Shown one piece after another: positions 1 to 8,175 of a DNA stretch of 64,000 nucleotides (its first letter is position 1; each line of letters opens with the position of its first letter). The notes below the pieces were generated by a model. The model did no database searches and was not told where the DNA came from. It worked only from the letters and a program-made list of their open reading frames with translations. Source of the DNA: Nitrospira sp. (lineage in GTDB: Bacteria > Nitrospirota > Nitrospiria > Nitrospirales > Nitrospiraceae); contig JARFXR010000002.1 of the NCBI GenBank assembly GCA_029194535.1, positions 868,001 to 932,000 on the forward strand. Reading direction: 5' to 3'. The position numbers and the translations under genes are program-made.

Positions 1-531
1 GGCCGTGACCACGGTATTGAACGGTCCGTCCGTGGGATAGCGCGTATTAAGCCCAAAGGGACTGGTCACGGCGATGCCGACCGTGGCTGCGGACAGTCCG
101 GTCAGGCCGACAGCTCCGAGATTGGCACTCAGATAGAAATGGCTGGGAGGTGGGATCGCGATGCTGCCGCCCAGATCGCCGTGAGTCGTGGCCCCCGTTG
201 AACCGGCAAAATTGATGGACCCACCAACCAGCGCTGTCCCCATGTAGGCCTGAATGCCCGAGACTTGCGTCAATCCGGCCGGATTGTAGTGGATGGCGGA
301 GGGATCATCGGCCTGCGCGACGAAGGCATTGCCCTGGCCTGCTGCGGCGGCTCCCTGTGGCTGGAACCGCAAGGCTTGGGCTTGGACGGGAGAAGCAGAA
401 ATACAGAGACCCCATCCAAAAATGAATACGATGACGAGGACCGGGACCCGTCGCCATCGTAGGAGCGGTTGAGGAGCGGCTCGGGCTGTATGGACTGAGT
501 TAGGGCCGCTTGGACTAGGGCCGAAGGACAC
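1..531 (-). CDS. OmpP1/FadL/TodX-type outer-membrane porin, N-terminal part
   Basis: The minus strand reads without stops from a GTG at 531 to the window edge, so the gene is cut off. The protein has a hydrophobic signal segment ending in a V-Q-A-Q-A cleavage-like site, then ALRFQPQGAAAAGQGNAFVA and DDPSAIHYNPAGLT, which is the classic N-terminal signature of the FadL/OmpP1 long-chain fatty-acid/aromatic transport porins (start of the mature barrel with the N-P-A-G-L motif). A GGAG about ten bases upstream supports the GTG start; there is no ATG in this frame. The family sits in the outer membrane and passes hydrophobic substrates inward. The gene is divergent from luxR with only about 80 bp between them, so both promoters must lie in that gap. 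The substrate cannot be told from the sequence. Confidence 0.8.
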   Translation of the reverse strand, partial: MSFGPSPSGPNSVHTARAAPQPLLRWRRVPVLVIVFIFGWGLCISASPVQAQALRFQPQGAAAAGQGNAFVAQADDPSAIHYNPAGLTQVSGIQAYMGTALVGGSINFAGSTGATTHGDLGGSIAIPPPSHFYLSANLGAVGLTGLSAATVGIAVTSPFGLNTRYPTDGPFNTVVTA

Positions 532-609
532 TATCTTTGCGCTCCGCTCAATATCGCAATAGGAAGACCGATGTGTTATGCTTCAACACCGCTAGATCTG
601 GAGGCGACG

Positions 610-1428
610 ATGGCACATTCCCCCAAGAAGCAGCCCTTCCCGCGACATGTCTTCGACGCTATGTCGAAATCCGAATGTCAGAACTTTATCGAAGTGCTTC
701 ACTACACGACTCAGGCGCAGACTCCGGACGATGTCCGTGACGTCCTGCTCCGTTTTCAAGAATATTTTCCCTTCACGCGCACATTGGGAGGACTCGTCCG
801 TCTCGGCACGGGTGGCACCTTTGCAGGGTTCGCCAATATTGTCAATGGGAGCTATCCGGACGAATGGCTGTACTTGTATTGGAAGAGCGGGTACGCCGAA
901 ATCGACCCGGTCTTCACGTCGGCCTTACGCTCCCCCGGCACACAACATTGGCGCGCCACCTATCAGCACATGACCACGGAGAAACAACAGGAATTCATCG
1001 CGACCGCGAGGCAGTTCGGACTCGGCGATGGTATTACGACCGGCTCGGTCGATCAGGCCTGCGGATTGGCGACCTTCTGTTCGTTCGCCAGCGATCAGGC
1101 TCTCGATGCCGAGCGTCTGATTCCTCTCGTCGAGTATATGGGGTATCACATCCACATGGCCCTGATGCGCACGGCGCCGAAGAGTCTTCGAGAAACGGAT
1201 CGATGTGTCAAAGAACTCTCGCCGCGGGAAGTCACCATCCTCAATTGGATGAAAAACGGCAAGACGAACTGGGAAATCGGCAAAATTCTCGGCGTCAGTG
1301 AACGAACGGTCCGTTTCCACATCGAAGGGATCTTTGCCAAGTTGGAAGTCACCTCTCGATCACAGGCTGTTGCCACGGCCATCGAGCACGGTCTCCCCGC
1401 GCTTCACGGCCTTCCGACTGCCAGTTAA
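610..1428 (+). CDS. luxR: LuxR-family quorum-sensing transcription regulator
   Basis: The 272-residue protein has an N-terminal autoinducer-binding domain and a C-terminal LuxR helix-turn-helix (LSPREVTILNWMKNGKTNWE... then SERTVRFHI). In the ligand domain the W-x3-Y ... DPVF ... W pattern and a GLGDGITTG segment match the conserved acyl-homoserine-lactone pocket of LuxR/TraR proteins. I chose the ATG at 610 because GGAGG stands five bases ahead; an upstream ATG at 571 lacks a ribosome site. The family binds acyl-homoserine lactones in the cytoplasm and then lux boxes. Its 3' end faces luxI (31 bp apart), giving a convergent luxR/luxI pair. It probably controls luxI through the palindrome at 2309-2328. 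The pair resembles the LuxI/LuxR system reported for Nitrospira moscoviensis; identity to it was not tested. Confidence 0.9.
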   Translation: MAHSPKKQPFPRHVFDAMSKSECQNFIEVLHYTTQAQTPDDVRDVLLRFQEYFPFTRTLGGLVRLGTGGTFAGFANIVNGSYPDEWLYLYWKSGYAEIDPVFTSALRSPGTQHWRATYQHMTTEKQQEFIATARQFGLGDGITTGSVDQACGLATFCSFASDQALDAERLIPLVEYMGYHIHMALMRTAPKSLRETDRCVKELSPREVTILNWMKNGKTNWEIGKILGVSERTVRFHIEGIFAKLEVTSRSQAVATAIEHGLPALHGLPTAS

Positions 1429-1448
1429 CCGCTGTTAAAACCGAGCGG
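1429..1448. terminator. Small stem-loop between convergent luxR and luxI
   Basis: CCGCT and AGCGG form a 5-bp stem around a 10-nt loop directly after the luxR stop codon and 11 bp before the luxI stop codon. The place suits a bidirectional terminator, but the stem is short and no U-tract follows. Confidence 0.3.
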
Positions 1449-1459
1449 CGTGCCTAGGT

Positions 1460-2212
1460 CTACGCCGCCAGAACCAATCGCCGCCCTCCCGCCAATTCCG
1501 CGTGAAGCCCATCCGTAGAATTCTCTGAGCTCAGGCTCGGCCGCGTCTCAGCGATGCCGCAGTCGGTGAGCCACCGCAACATGTCAGGGCGTTGCACCGC
1601 CGCCTGACATCGAAATTCATCCAGATCGAGCAACGCGCCGATCGACGACACTTCGGCGGGAGGCAAGGCGACAGGCGCTCCGATGGAACGGCAGGGCCAA
1701 CCCATTCGTTCCACGACCCGCAACAGCCTGTGCTCGACGACCATATAGGTGTAACGGACATCATGGGCCACACACCACTGATACATCCCCTTAAAGATCG
1801 TGCGCACCAGCTTCGCCGAAAGACCTCGGTCGGTAATATCCGGGTCGACGCTCAACCTGGTAATTTCCGCGGTATCCAGCTCTTTCCGTACTTCGTGTTG
1901 TCCCACGAGACAGGCGCTGAATTCGCTTTCCAGCATGAACGGCACCGGGGCCTGCGTCATCCGAACCAAGCCCAGAAGGGTCGAGTCGGCGGAAAACACT
2001 CCGATCGAGGTGCTCCAGGCGTCGTACATGTCGGATTCAAGTCGGTCCGAACGCTCCGGCACCCATCTTAATCGCTCGGCAAATACCCGATGACGAAGCC
2101 GGTACGCCTGGCACCATTCAGATTTCCGTTCCAGTGTCTTCACAAGGAACGCGCCTTCCTGGAAGGAAATCCGCTTTTCTTCGGCTACCACCAAGTCGCT
2201 CGTTCCGCTCAT
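1460..2212 (-). CDS. luxI: Acyl-homoserine-lactone synthase, LuxI family
   Basis: This 250-residue protein shows the invariant LuxI-family residues: R-x3-F then W (YRLRHRVFAERLRW), an acidic D-x2-D (ESDMYD), LGLVRMTQA with the conserved Arg, and the E-x2-R signature in TAEITRLSVDP. LuxI enzymes join S-adenosylmethionine and an acyl-ACP chain to make N-acyl-homoserine lactones that diffuse between cells. At 250 residues it is longer than LuxI (about 190-220), with a C-terminal tail of about 40 residues that has no clear motif. An AAGGAGG sequence stands just upstream of the ATG at 2212. A 20-bp lux box lies about 97 bp upstream, so autoinduction by the neighbouring LuxR is likely. PEP-CTERM-associated acyltransferases are related in fold, but the nearby LuxR makes the signal-synthase reading much better. 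The acyl chain made cannot be predicted. Confidence 0.88.
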   Translation of the reverse strand: MSGTSDLVVAEEKRISFQEGAFLVKTLERKSEWCQAYRLRHRVFAERLRWVPERSDRLESDMYDAWSTSIGVFSADSTLLGLVRMTQAPVPFMLESEFSACLVGQHEVRKELDTAEITRLSVDPDITDRGLSAKLVRTIFKGMYQWCVAHDVRYTYMVVEHRLLRVVERMGWPCRSIGAPVALPPAEVSSIGALLDLDEFRCQAAVQRPDMLRWLTDCGIAETRPSLSSENSTDGLHAELAGGRRLVLAA

Positions 2213-2229
2213 CCTGTCCTCCTTCTGAA

Positions 2230-2263
2230 CAAGGGTTCAAAATCGTCCGAGCAAGGGTTCAAA
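2230..2263. repeat. Two 12-bp direct repeats in the luxI leader
   Basis: CAAGGGTTCAAA occurs exactly at 2230-2241 and again at 2252-2263, 22 bp from start to start (two helical turns). They lie between the lux box and the luxI ribosome site, so they would be in the 5' untranslated RNA or just downstream of the promoter. They could be a second operator or an RNA element. Confidence 0.55.
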
Positions 2264-2308
2264 GCAGTGCAGACGCGACGAATGGTTTCATTTCCCGTCA
2301 ACTCCGTC

Positions 2309-2328
2309 ACCTGGCCGACTCGCCAGGT
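2309..2328. promoter_or_regulatory. lux box upstream of luxI
   Basis: ACCTGGCCGACTCGCCAGGT is a 20-bp near-perfect palindrome whose ACCTG and CAGGT ends and overall length are the same as the Vibrio fischeri lux box. With one more base on each side the arms are 9-bp perfect inverted repeats around 6 bp (2307-2330). On the minus strand a TTGACG hexamer (2301-2296) follows after 7 bp and may be the luxI -35 box; the matching -10 is weak. The site lies in the gap shared by luxI (minus) and the histidine kinase at 2438 (plus), so it could act on either. Confidence 0.75.
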
Positions 2329-2437
2329 GATCGCGCACGACGATCGTGATAGTTAGGGTCCAGTATTGAGAGCGTTGTGTGGCGCAGCCACCGAGACGGC
2401 CACGGCAATCCGCCTGGCGGAAAGGGAGAGGTGAGGC

Positions 2438-3250
2438 GTGGGCGATCGCACGCATGGGTTCCAGGTGATCAGGGGCGCCGGCCAATCCGGCACAAGACCA
2501 CAGCGCTTTCGACCGGCCCAACACAGTCAGGGCGCGGTCGGGGGCATGGAAACCTTCGGCCCAGCGAAGAGCCGCGACGATCTGACCGCGGCATTGCGGG
2601 CCATGGAGCAACGATTGGCGGCCTTGGTCGAGGACCGCGGACAGCTCACGCGAGACTTGCACGACTGCGTGCTGCAGTCGCTGTACGCCATCGGGCTGAC
2701 CATAGAATCGAACCGACGGGCACAGCCTCAGCGGCAGCCGTTGTCCGACCGCGCTGACGATCTGCTCATCGAGCAGCTCAACACCCTGATCCAAGAGGTC
2801 CGGAACATGATCCGCACCCTGGAATCAGGCAACGTGCAGGAATTCGACCTCGTGTCCGAGCTCAAGGCCCTCATCAGGACCTACCGAGACATCAGCACGC
2901 TTCAGATCAGCATTGATATCGCGCCTCGCGCCATCGCCATAGCGACCAACGAAGAAAAGCGGGAAGTCTTGATGATCATTCGAGAGGCGGTGAGCAACTG
3001 CGTCCGCCATGCCAAGGCGACTCGAGCCAGCATCTCCCTCTACGCCCAAGGACCTCACCTCCGGTTGGCGATCGCGGATGACGGGGTGGGCTTCACGCCG
3101 GGAGACAATCGCACAAAGGGGTATGGATTTGCCAACATGTCCGCACGGGCCAAGAAGCTCGGCGGGCGACTCTTAGTCCGCTCGCATGTCGGAGAAGGAA
3201 CCCACATTCTGGTGGAGTTCTCTCTGGAACCCGAGCATCTGGCGCTATGA
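2438..3250 (+). CDS. NarL-type sensor histidine kinase (HisKA_3/HATPase)
   Basis: The protein has a coiled-coil-like stretch, then a HisKA_3 dimerisation box with the phospho-acceptor His in RDLHDCVLQSLYAIGL (His75 from the GTG start), and a GHKL ATPase domain with the N-box REAVSNCVRHA and G-box DDGVGF. No membrane helix or recognisable sensor domain is visible, so it is a small cytosolic kinase that may read its signal through a partner. I use the GTG at 2438, preceded by a GGGAGAGG ribosome-like site; an ATG at 2546 is a fair alternative because the first 36 residues look unstructured. Its stop overlaps the ATG of the response regulator at 3247, the usual sign of a cognate pair. A lux box lies 110 bp upstream, so quorum control is possible. 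Confidence 0.85.
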   Translation: MGDRTHGFQVIRGAGQSGTRPQRFRPAQHSQGAVGGMETFGPAKSRDDLTAALRAMEQRLAALVEDRGQLTRDLHDCVLQSLYAIGLTIESNRRAQPQRQPLSDRADDLLIEQLNTLIQEVRNMIRTLESGNVQEFDLVSELKALIRTYRDISTLQISIDIAPRAIAIATNEEKREVLMIIREAVSNCVRHAKATRASISLYAQGPHLRLAIADDGVGFTPGDNRTKGYGFANMSARAKKLGGRLLVRSHVGEGTHILVEFSLEPEHLAL

Positions 3251-3924
3251 TAAAGGATCTCCCGCTCAAGATCGTCATCGTCGACGATCATGAGGTCGTC
3301 CGACACGGACTCCGCTCGCTGTTGAGCCTGGAGCAGGACTTCAAGATCATCGGGGAGGCCGGGACCGTGGCGGAGGCGTTGGCCGTGGTGGAGCTGGTCA
3401 AACCTCACGTAGTCCTCCTCGACGTCAAATTACCGGACGCGACCGGCATGGACGCTTGCCGCAAGCTCCTCGCCGTTGCGCCCAATCTGCGCATTCTCAT
3501 CTTGACGAGCTACGCGGAGGACGCGTCGATCATCGGCGCCGTGCAGAGCGGCGCCCACGGATACGTCCTAAAGGATATTCGCACCGACGAATTGATCCAG
3601 GCCATCCGCGCGGTCGCCGGCGGCCGCGGCCATTTGGACCCCCGGGTCGCCCAGCAGGCGCTGCATTGGATCCGAACGCAGTACCGGGCGGAGGGCAACG
3701 GCCGCCAAATCCCCAAGCTCTCCCCTCAAGAGCGTTTGATCGTGCCTCTCCTCGCGCAAGGCAAAACCAACAAGGAAATCGCGGCGCATCTGAGCCTAAG
3801 CGACAAGACGGTCAAAAACTACCTCGCGAACATCTTCGAGAAGCTCAACGTCAGACGCCGCACCGAGGCGGTGGCATGGTTCGTCAAGGAAGGCCGTTCG
3901 ACGTACTCGGGGCCCAATACCTAG
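3247..3924 (+). CDS. NarL/FixJ-type response regulator
   Basis: The 225-residue protein has a receiver domain (acidic pair Asp13/Asp14 in IVDDHE, phospho-acceptor Asp59 in VVLLDVKLPD, conserved Lys in GYVLKDI) and a LuxR-type HTH (LSPQERLIVPLLAQGKTNKE, then SDKTVKNYL). It overlaps the upstream kinase by four bases (ATGA) and is surely its partner. It very likely binds DNA when phosphorylated; targets are unknown. Its sequence and design are close to the regulator at 8175, which suggests that the two kinase/regulator pairs arose by duplication. Confidence 0.9.
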   Translation: MIKDLPLKIVIVDDHEVVRHGLRSLLSLEQDFKIIGEAGTVAEALAVVELVKPHVVLLDVKLPDATGMDACRKLLAVAPNLRILILTSYAEDASIIGAVQSGAHGYVLKDIRTDELIQAIRAVAGGRGHLDPRVAQQALHWIRTQYRAEGNGRQIPKLSPQERLIVPLLAQGKTNKEIAAHLSLSDKTVKNYLANIFEKLNVRRRTEAVAWFVKEGRSTYSGPNT

Positions 3925-4044
3925 GAAACCGTTCTGTCTGTTCTACCCGATCTGCCCGTCTCGCTTTCGGCCGGTCCTTTGATCTAGCAATTCCGCGACA
4001 AAGCGTTCTATGCTAGCGGTGCGTCCACGGTCCCGGCAACCCGT

Positions 4045-7000
4045 ATGGCATCGAGCACCGGATTCGATCAGCCGGCCGACCGGTCCGACATGGAGCAGCC
4101 CATGATTCGGCAGTCCGACAGCGAGCCCTCCGCCGCGACCGACCTCCATCTCCTGCTCACGCAATTGACCGAGCTCCGTCGAGCCATGGAGCAATCCGTC
4201 GAATTCGACGATGGACTCGACCAACGTCTAAGCGCCGCGCTCCGCGGCCGTATTCGGGATTGCGACGCGCAGCTTGCGCACGTCATCGGGCACTTGGACC
4301 ACCATCGACGTCAGCATGAATCCGTCGAGTCGGAAAGGCATGAGAGCGAGCAGCGATATCGGTCGCTCTACGACAACAATCCCTCCATGTATTTCACCCT
4401 GTCAGCGGGAGGGGTGGTTATCTCCGTTAATAAGTACGGCGCGGAGCAGTTGGGATATGAGCCGGCCGATTTGATCGGTCGATCGGTTCTTCCGGTGTTC
4501 AAACCGGACGACCATGAGGTCGTCCTGAGACAGCTCAGTCTCTGCATGACGAACCCCGGCAAGTTGTTCGAATGGGAAATTCAGAAGATCCGGAAAAACG
4601 GCACGGAGCTCTGGGTACGAGAACGGGCGCAGGCGATTCAGGATCGAACCGGCCAGACCCTGGTGCTCGTGGTGTGCGAGGACGTGACCGCCAGACGCCG
4701 CACCGAGGAGATCGTCAGGGAGAGCGAGGAGCGGTGGAGGGCCCTCTATGAACATGCAGGGATCGGGATCGCCCAGCTCGATTTGAACGGGCGGTTCGTC
4801 CGCGTGAACCCCCGACTGTGCGAAACGTTGGACTATTCGTCGGCGATGTTGCTCCAGCGGACGTTCCAGGATCTCCTCCATCCCGACGACCTCGAACCCA
4901 GCATCGGATGTCTCCAAGAATTGCTCGCCGGAACCCGCCCGTCCTTCTCGATGGAAAAGCGCTACTTACGCAGCGACGATGTCTGGGTATGGGTCGACAT
5001 GACCGTGTCGCTCGTCCGGGCCGCTTCCGGCGCGCCGGCCTATTTGATCGCCGTCATTCAGAGTATCCACGCTCGGAAGGAAGCCGAGGACGCTGTTCGT
5101 CGAACCACCCATCTCCTCCAGACACTCGTGCGGGCTTCTCCGCTCCCGATCATCAGCCTCGATTGTGACGCGCGGGTGACGACGTGGAATCCGGCCGCGA
5201 CCAGATTGTTCGGCTGGACCGAAGAGGAAGTCCTGGGCCGCGAACTTCCCTATGTCCCGGAAGATGAAGCGTCAACGGCGGACACCCTGTGGGAGCAGGG
5301 CTTGCGCGGAGAGGTCCAAGGGCCGATTGAGCTTCGCCGCCGCCGGAAGGACGGCGCGATCCTGAATCTCCTACTCTGGCCGGTCTTCGTGCGACTGAAC
5401 GACGGAGCGGTCTCGACCGCCGTCGGCCTCTACGTCGATCAATCCGATCTCAAACGAGCCGAAGCGGCTCAGTTGAAGAGCGAACTCCGCCTGCGTTCGT
5501 TCCTCGATGCGCTGGATGATCTGGCCTTCGAATTCGACGAAAACGGGACCTATCTGAGCGTGTGGACGCGCAACGAGGAGAATCTGCTGGTCCCGCGGCG
5601 CGAGGTGGTCGGCAAGCGATTGCGCGACATCTTCGGCGCCCAGGAAGGCGCGCGCTACCTCGACGCCATTCGTCGAGTGCTCGCCACCGGCCGGCCTGAA
5701 CCCATCGAGTACACAATTCCGATCAATGGGCAACCTCGGAATTTCTCAGCCATTATGAGCCGGATTCCTGCCTTCGACGATGCCTCGGCAACCGTGGCAT
5801 GCGTCGTGCGGGATGTCACGGATCAGAAACAAGCCCAAGAGACCTTGCGCGACAGCGAGCAAGCGATCCGGTCGCTGCATGAGGCCACCTCGAATCCCGG
5901 ACTCAGCCACGAGCAACGAATTCAGACCGTCTTGGAACTCGGCTGCCGCCGGTTCCGGCTCCCGATCGGCGTCGTGACCAGACTGCGCGGTGATGAAGTG
6001 GAGATCACGCACATCTGCGGGCCCCTCACTGCCTTTTCCCCCGGCATGCGACTGCCTCTGCGCCAGACGTACTGCTGCGCCACGTTGGAATCGAAGCGAG
6101 TGGTCTCGTTCGAGCACGCGAAGGCCTCGGGATGGGTCGATCATCCAGGCTATGAGACGCTCGGTTTCGAGTGTTACATCGGCACGAGAGTGCGGGGTGA
6201 AAGCAAAATGCACGGCACGATTTGCTTCCTCAGCGCGGAGCCGCGACCGACGCCGTTCAGCGAGGCGGACAAAGACTTCCTGCTGCTGATGGCGAAGTGG
6301 ATCGCCGTAGAATCAGACCGCAGCCTGGCTGAACGACGGCTGGAGCGCATTAACGAGTGTTTTCTCAAGTCTGGAGGCGATCCGCTGGAGAATGTCCAGC
6401 GACTGACCGCCCTCTGCGGAGGGCTCCTCGAGGGGAGCTGCGCCCTCTATTCGCGACTCGAAGGAGAGTTCCTCTCCGCGGTAGGTCAGTGGCAGGCGCC
6501 TCCGGAGTTTCAGGCGGTGGACAGGGCCGAAGGCCATTTGTGCACGGAGTTGATTCGGCGTGGAGAGGCCGACCTCGTCACCATCCGTCATCTTCCCGAC
6601 ACCTCCTATGCCGAGACCGACCCAAACGTCCGCCTGTATCAATTGCAAACATACATCGGCAAGGTCGTTTCGATCGATGACGAGGCGGTCGGTTCGCTGT
6701 GTGTGGTCTTTGATCGTGATTTCATCCCGACCGAAGCGGACGAGCGGTTGATGGGGATACTGGCGGCGGCCATCGGAACGGAGGAACAACGGATCCAGGC
6801 GCAGAAAGCCCTGCGTGCCAGCGAAGAGCGGTTTGCCAAGGCATTTCGATCAAGCCCCTACCCGGTGATTATGACCGTGTTGGACTCGGGAAAGTGTCTT
6901 GAGGTCAACGACGCGGCGCTCAAGCTCTTCGGCTACGAACGGGGCGAGGTCGTCGGCCGAACGGCGGTTGCCTTGGGACTTTGCGCGGACCTTGAGGAAC

Positions 7001-8175
7001 GCGAGACATTCTTCGAGAAGCTGCGGCGCGAGAACGTCGTTCGCAATTACGAAATGTCGCTGAAAGCGAAGGACGGGACCATCCGTCAAGTGCTCGTCTC
7101 CAGCGAAATCATCGAAGTTCACGGGTCGACCTGTGTCTTGACCGTGGGCAGCGACATCACCGAACAGAAGCAAGCCGAGAGCGCGCTGCGCACCAGCGAA
7201 TTGCGTCTGCAGCGGTTCGTCTCCGAAGCGCCGGTCGGGCTGGTCATCTTGGACCGGCACAGGCGGTTGATGAGCGCCAACAGAGCATTCTGCGAACTGA
7301 CGGGATATGACGAGCGGGAGTTGATCGGTCGAAGCTACGACCTCTACACCCACCCGGACGATCTTGCTCCCAATCTCGAACTGACCGACGACTTCTATCG
7401 AGGGATTCTGAAAGAGTACTCGATTGAGAAGCGGTATCTGCGGAAAACAGGCGAGACGATCTGGGTGTCCCTGAAGGCGACCGGGATCGAACTACCCAAC
7501 CAGCCGGGCCCGCTGCTGCTCGCTGTCGTACAGGACATCACGGATCAGAAGCGTGCCACGGAGGAGCGCGAACGACTCAGCCAGGATTTGCACGACAATA
7601 TCCTGCAATCGCTCTACGCGGTAGGGATGCAGCTGGAGGCCAGCGCGTTGGCGGCCGGGAAGTCCGTCAGGAAGTCGAGGAACCACGCGAGCCAGGCGAT
7701 CGACCAGTTGAATCGCCTCGTGAACGACGTGCGGCACTACATCGCCTTGCTGAAGCGGGGCGGAGGCGCAAAGATGAACCTCCACCAGGCGTTGCGCCAA
7801 CTGGTTTCGTCTTTCTCGACGACCGGACATCGTCCTCCCGAGCTGGAGATCAAGGAGGGCGTGCTCGACCTCATCACCACGGAACAGGCCGAGCAGCTGC
7901 TGAATATCGCGCGCGAAGCGCTGAGCAACAGCGTGCGCCATGCCAACGCGACGCATCGGTCCGTCCGACTCAGCTCGCTGGGGCCCGCCGGTATGCGGAT
8001 GCAAATCTGCGACGACGGCATCGGCTTCGTGCCGAAGCTCGAACGCAAACAGGGTCACGGCCTTGCGAACATGGCCGCCAGGGCGAAAAAGATCGGCGCC
8101 CGGCTGCGGCTGACCAGCAAACCGAACTACGGCACCTGCGTCACCGTGGAGCTGTCGCGAACGGAGCCGTCATAA
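4045..8175 (+). CDS. Large multi-PAS/GAF NarL-type sensor histidine kinase
   Basis: This 1376-residue kinase has no membrane segments. Reading from the N-terminus it contains about four PAS domains (residues about 105-220, 230-345, 355-475, 485-600), two GAF domains (about 610-770 and 775-930), two more PAS domains (about 935-1050 and 1060-1175), a HisKA_3 box with LSQDLHDNILQSLYAVGM, and a HATPase domain (AREALSNSVRHA, CDDGIGF). PAS linkers end in the usual DITEQK/DVTDQK signature. It should integrate several cytoplasmic signals. The kinase box is nearly the same as in the small kinase at 2438. The stop codon overlaps the ATG of the regulator at 8175. The start at 4045 has no strong ribosome site, so the exact N-terminus is open. 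Confidence 0.88.
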   Translation: MASSTGFDQPADRSDMEQPMIRQSDSEPSAATDLHLLLTQLTELRRAMEQSVEFDDGLDQRLSAALRGRIRDCDAQLAHVIGHLDHHRRQHESVESERHESEQRYRSLYDNNPSMYFTLSAGGVVISVNKYGAEQLGYEPADLIGRSVLPVFKPDDHEVVLRQLSLCMTNPGKLFEWEIQKIRKNGTELWVRERAQAIQDRTGQTLVLVVCEDVTARRRTEEIVRESEERWRALYEHAGIGIAQLDLNGRFVRVNPRLCETLDYSSAMLLQRTFQDLLHPDDLEPSIGCLQELLAGTRPSFSMEKRYLRSDDVWVWVDMTVSLVRAASGAPAYLIAVIQSIHARKEAEDAVRRTTHLLQTLVRASPLPIISLDCDARVTTWNPAATRLFGWTEEEVLGRELPYVPEDEASTADTLWEQGLRGEVQGPIELRRRRKDGAILNLLLWPVFVRLNDGAVSTAVGLYVDQSDLKRAEAAQLKSELRLRSFLDALDDLAFEFDENGTYLSVWTRNEENLLVPRREVVGKRLRDIFGAQEGARYLDAIRRVLATGRPEPIEYTIPINGQPRNFSAIMSRIPAFDDASATVACVVRDVTDQKQAQETLRDSEQAIRSLHEATSNPGLSHEQRIQTVLELGCRRFRLPIGVVTRLRGDEVEITHICGPLTAFSPGMRLPLRQTYCCATLESKRVVSFEHAKASGWVDHPGYETLGFECYIGTRVRGESKMHGTICFLSAEPRPTPFSEADKDFLLLMAKWIAVESDRSLAERRLERINECFLKSGGDPLENVQRLTALCGGLLEGSCALYSRLEGEFLSAVGQWQAPPEFQAVDRAEGHLCTELIRRGEADLVTIRHLPDTSYAETDPNVRLYQLQTYIGKVVSIDDEAVGSLCVVFDRDFIPTEADERLMGILAAAIGTEEQRIQAQKALRASEERFAKAFRSSPYPVIMTVLDSGKCLEVNDAALKLFGYERGEVVGRTAVALGLCADLEERETFFEKLRRENVVRNYEMSLKAKDGTIRQVLVSSEIIEVHGSTCVLTVGSDITEQKQAESALRTSELRLQRFVSEAPVGLVILDRHRRLMSANRAFCELTGYDERELIGRSYDLYTHPDDLAPNLELTDDFYRGILKEYSIEKRYLRKTGETIWVSLKATGIELPNQPGPLLLAVVQDITDQKRATEERERLSQDLHDNILQSLYAVGMQLEASALAAGKSVRKSRNHASQAIDQLNRLVNDVRHYIALLKRGGGAKMNLHQALRQLVSSFSTTGHRPPELEIKEGVLDLITTEQAEQLLNIAREALSNSVRHANATHRSVRLSSLGPAGMRMQICDDGIGFVPKLERKQGHGLANMAARAKKIGARLRLTSKPNYGTCVTVELSRTEPS

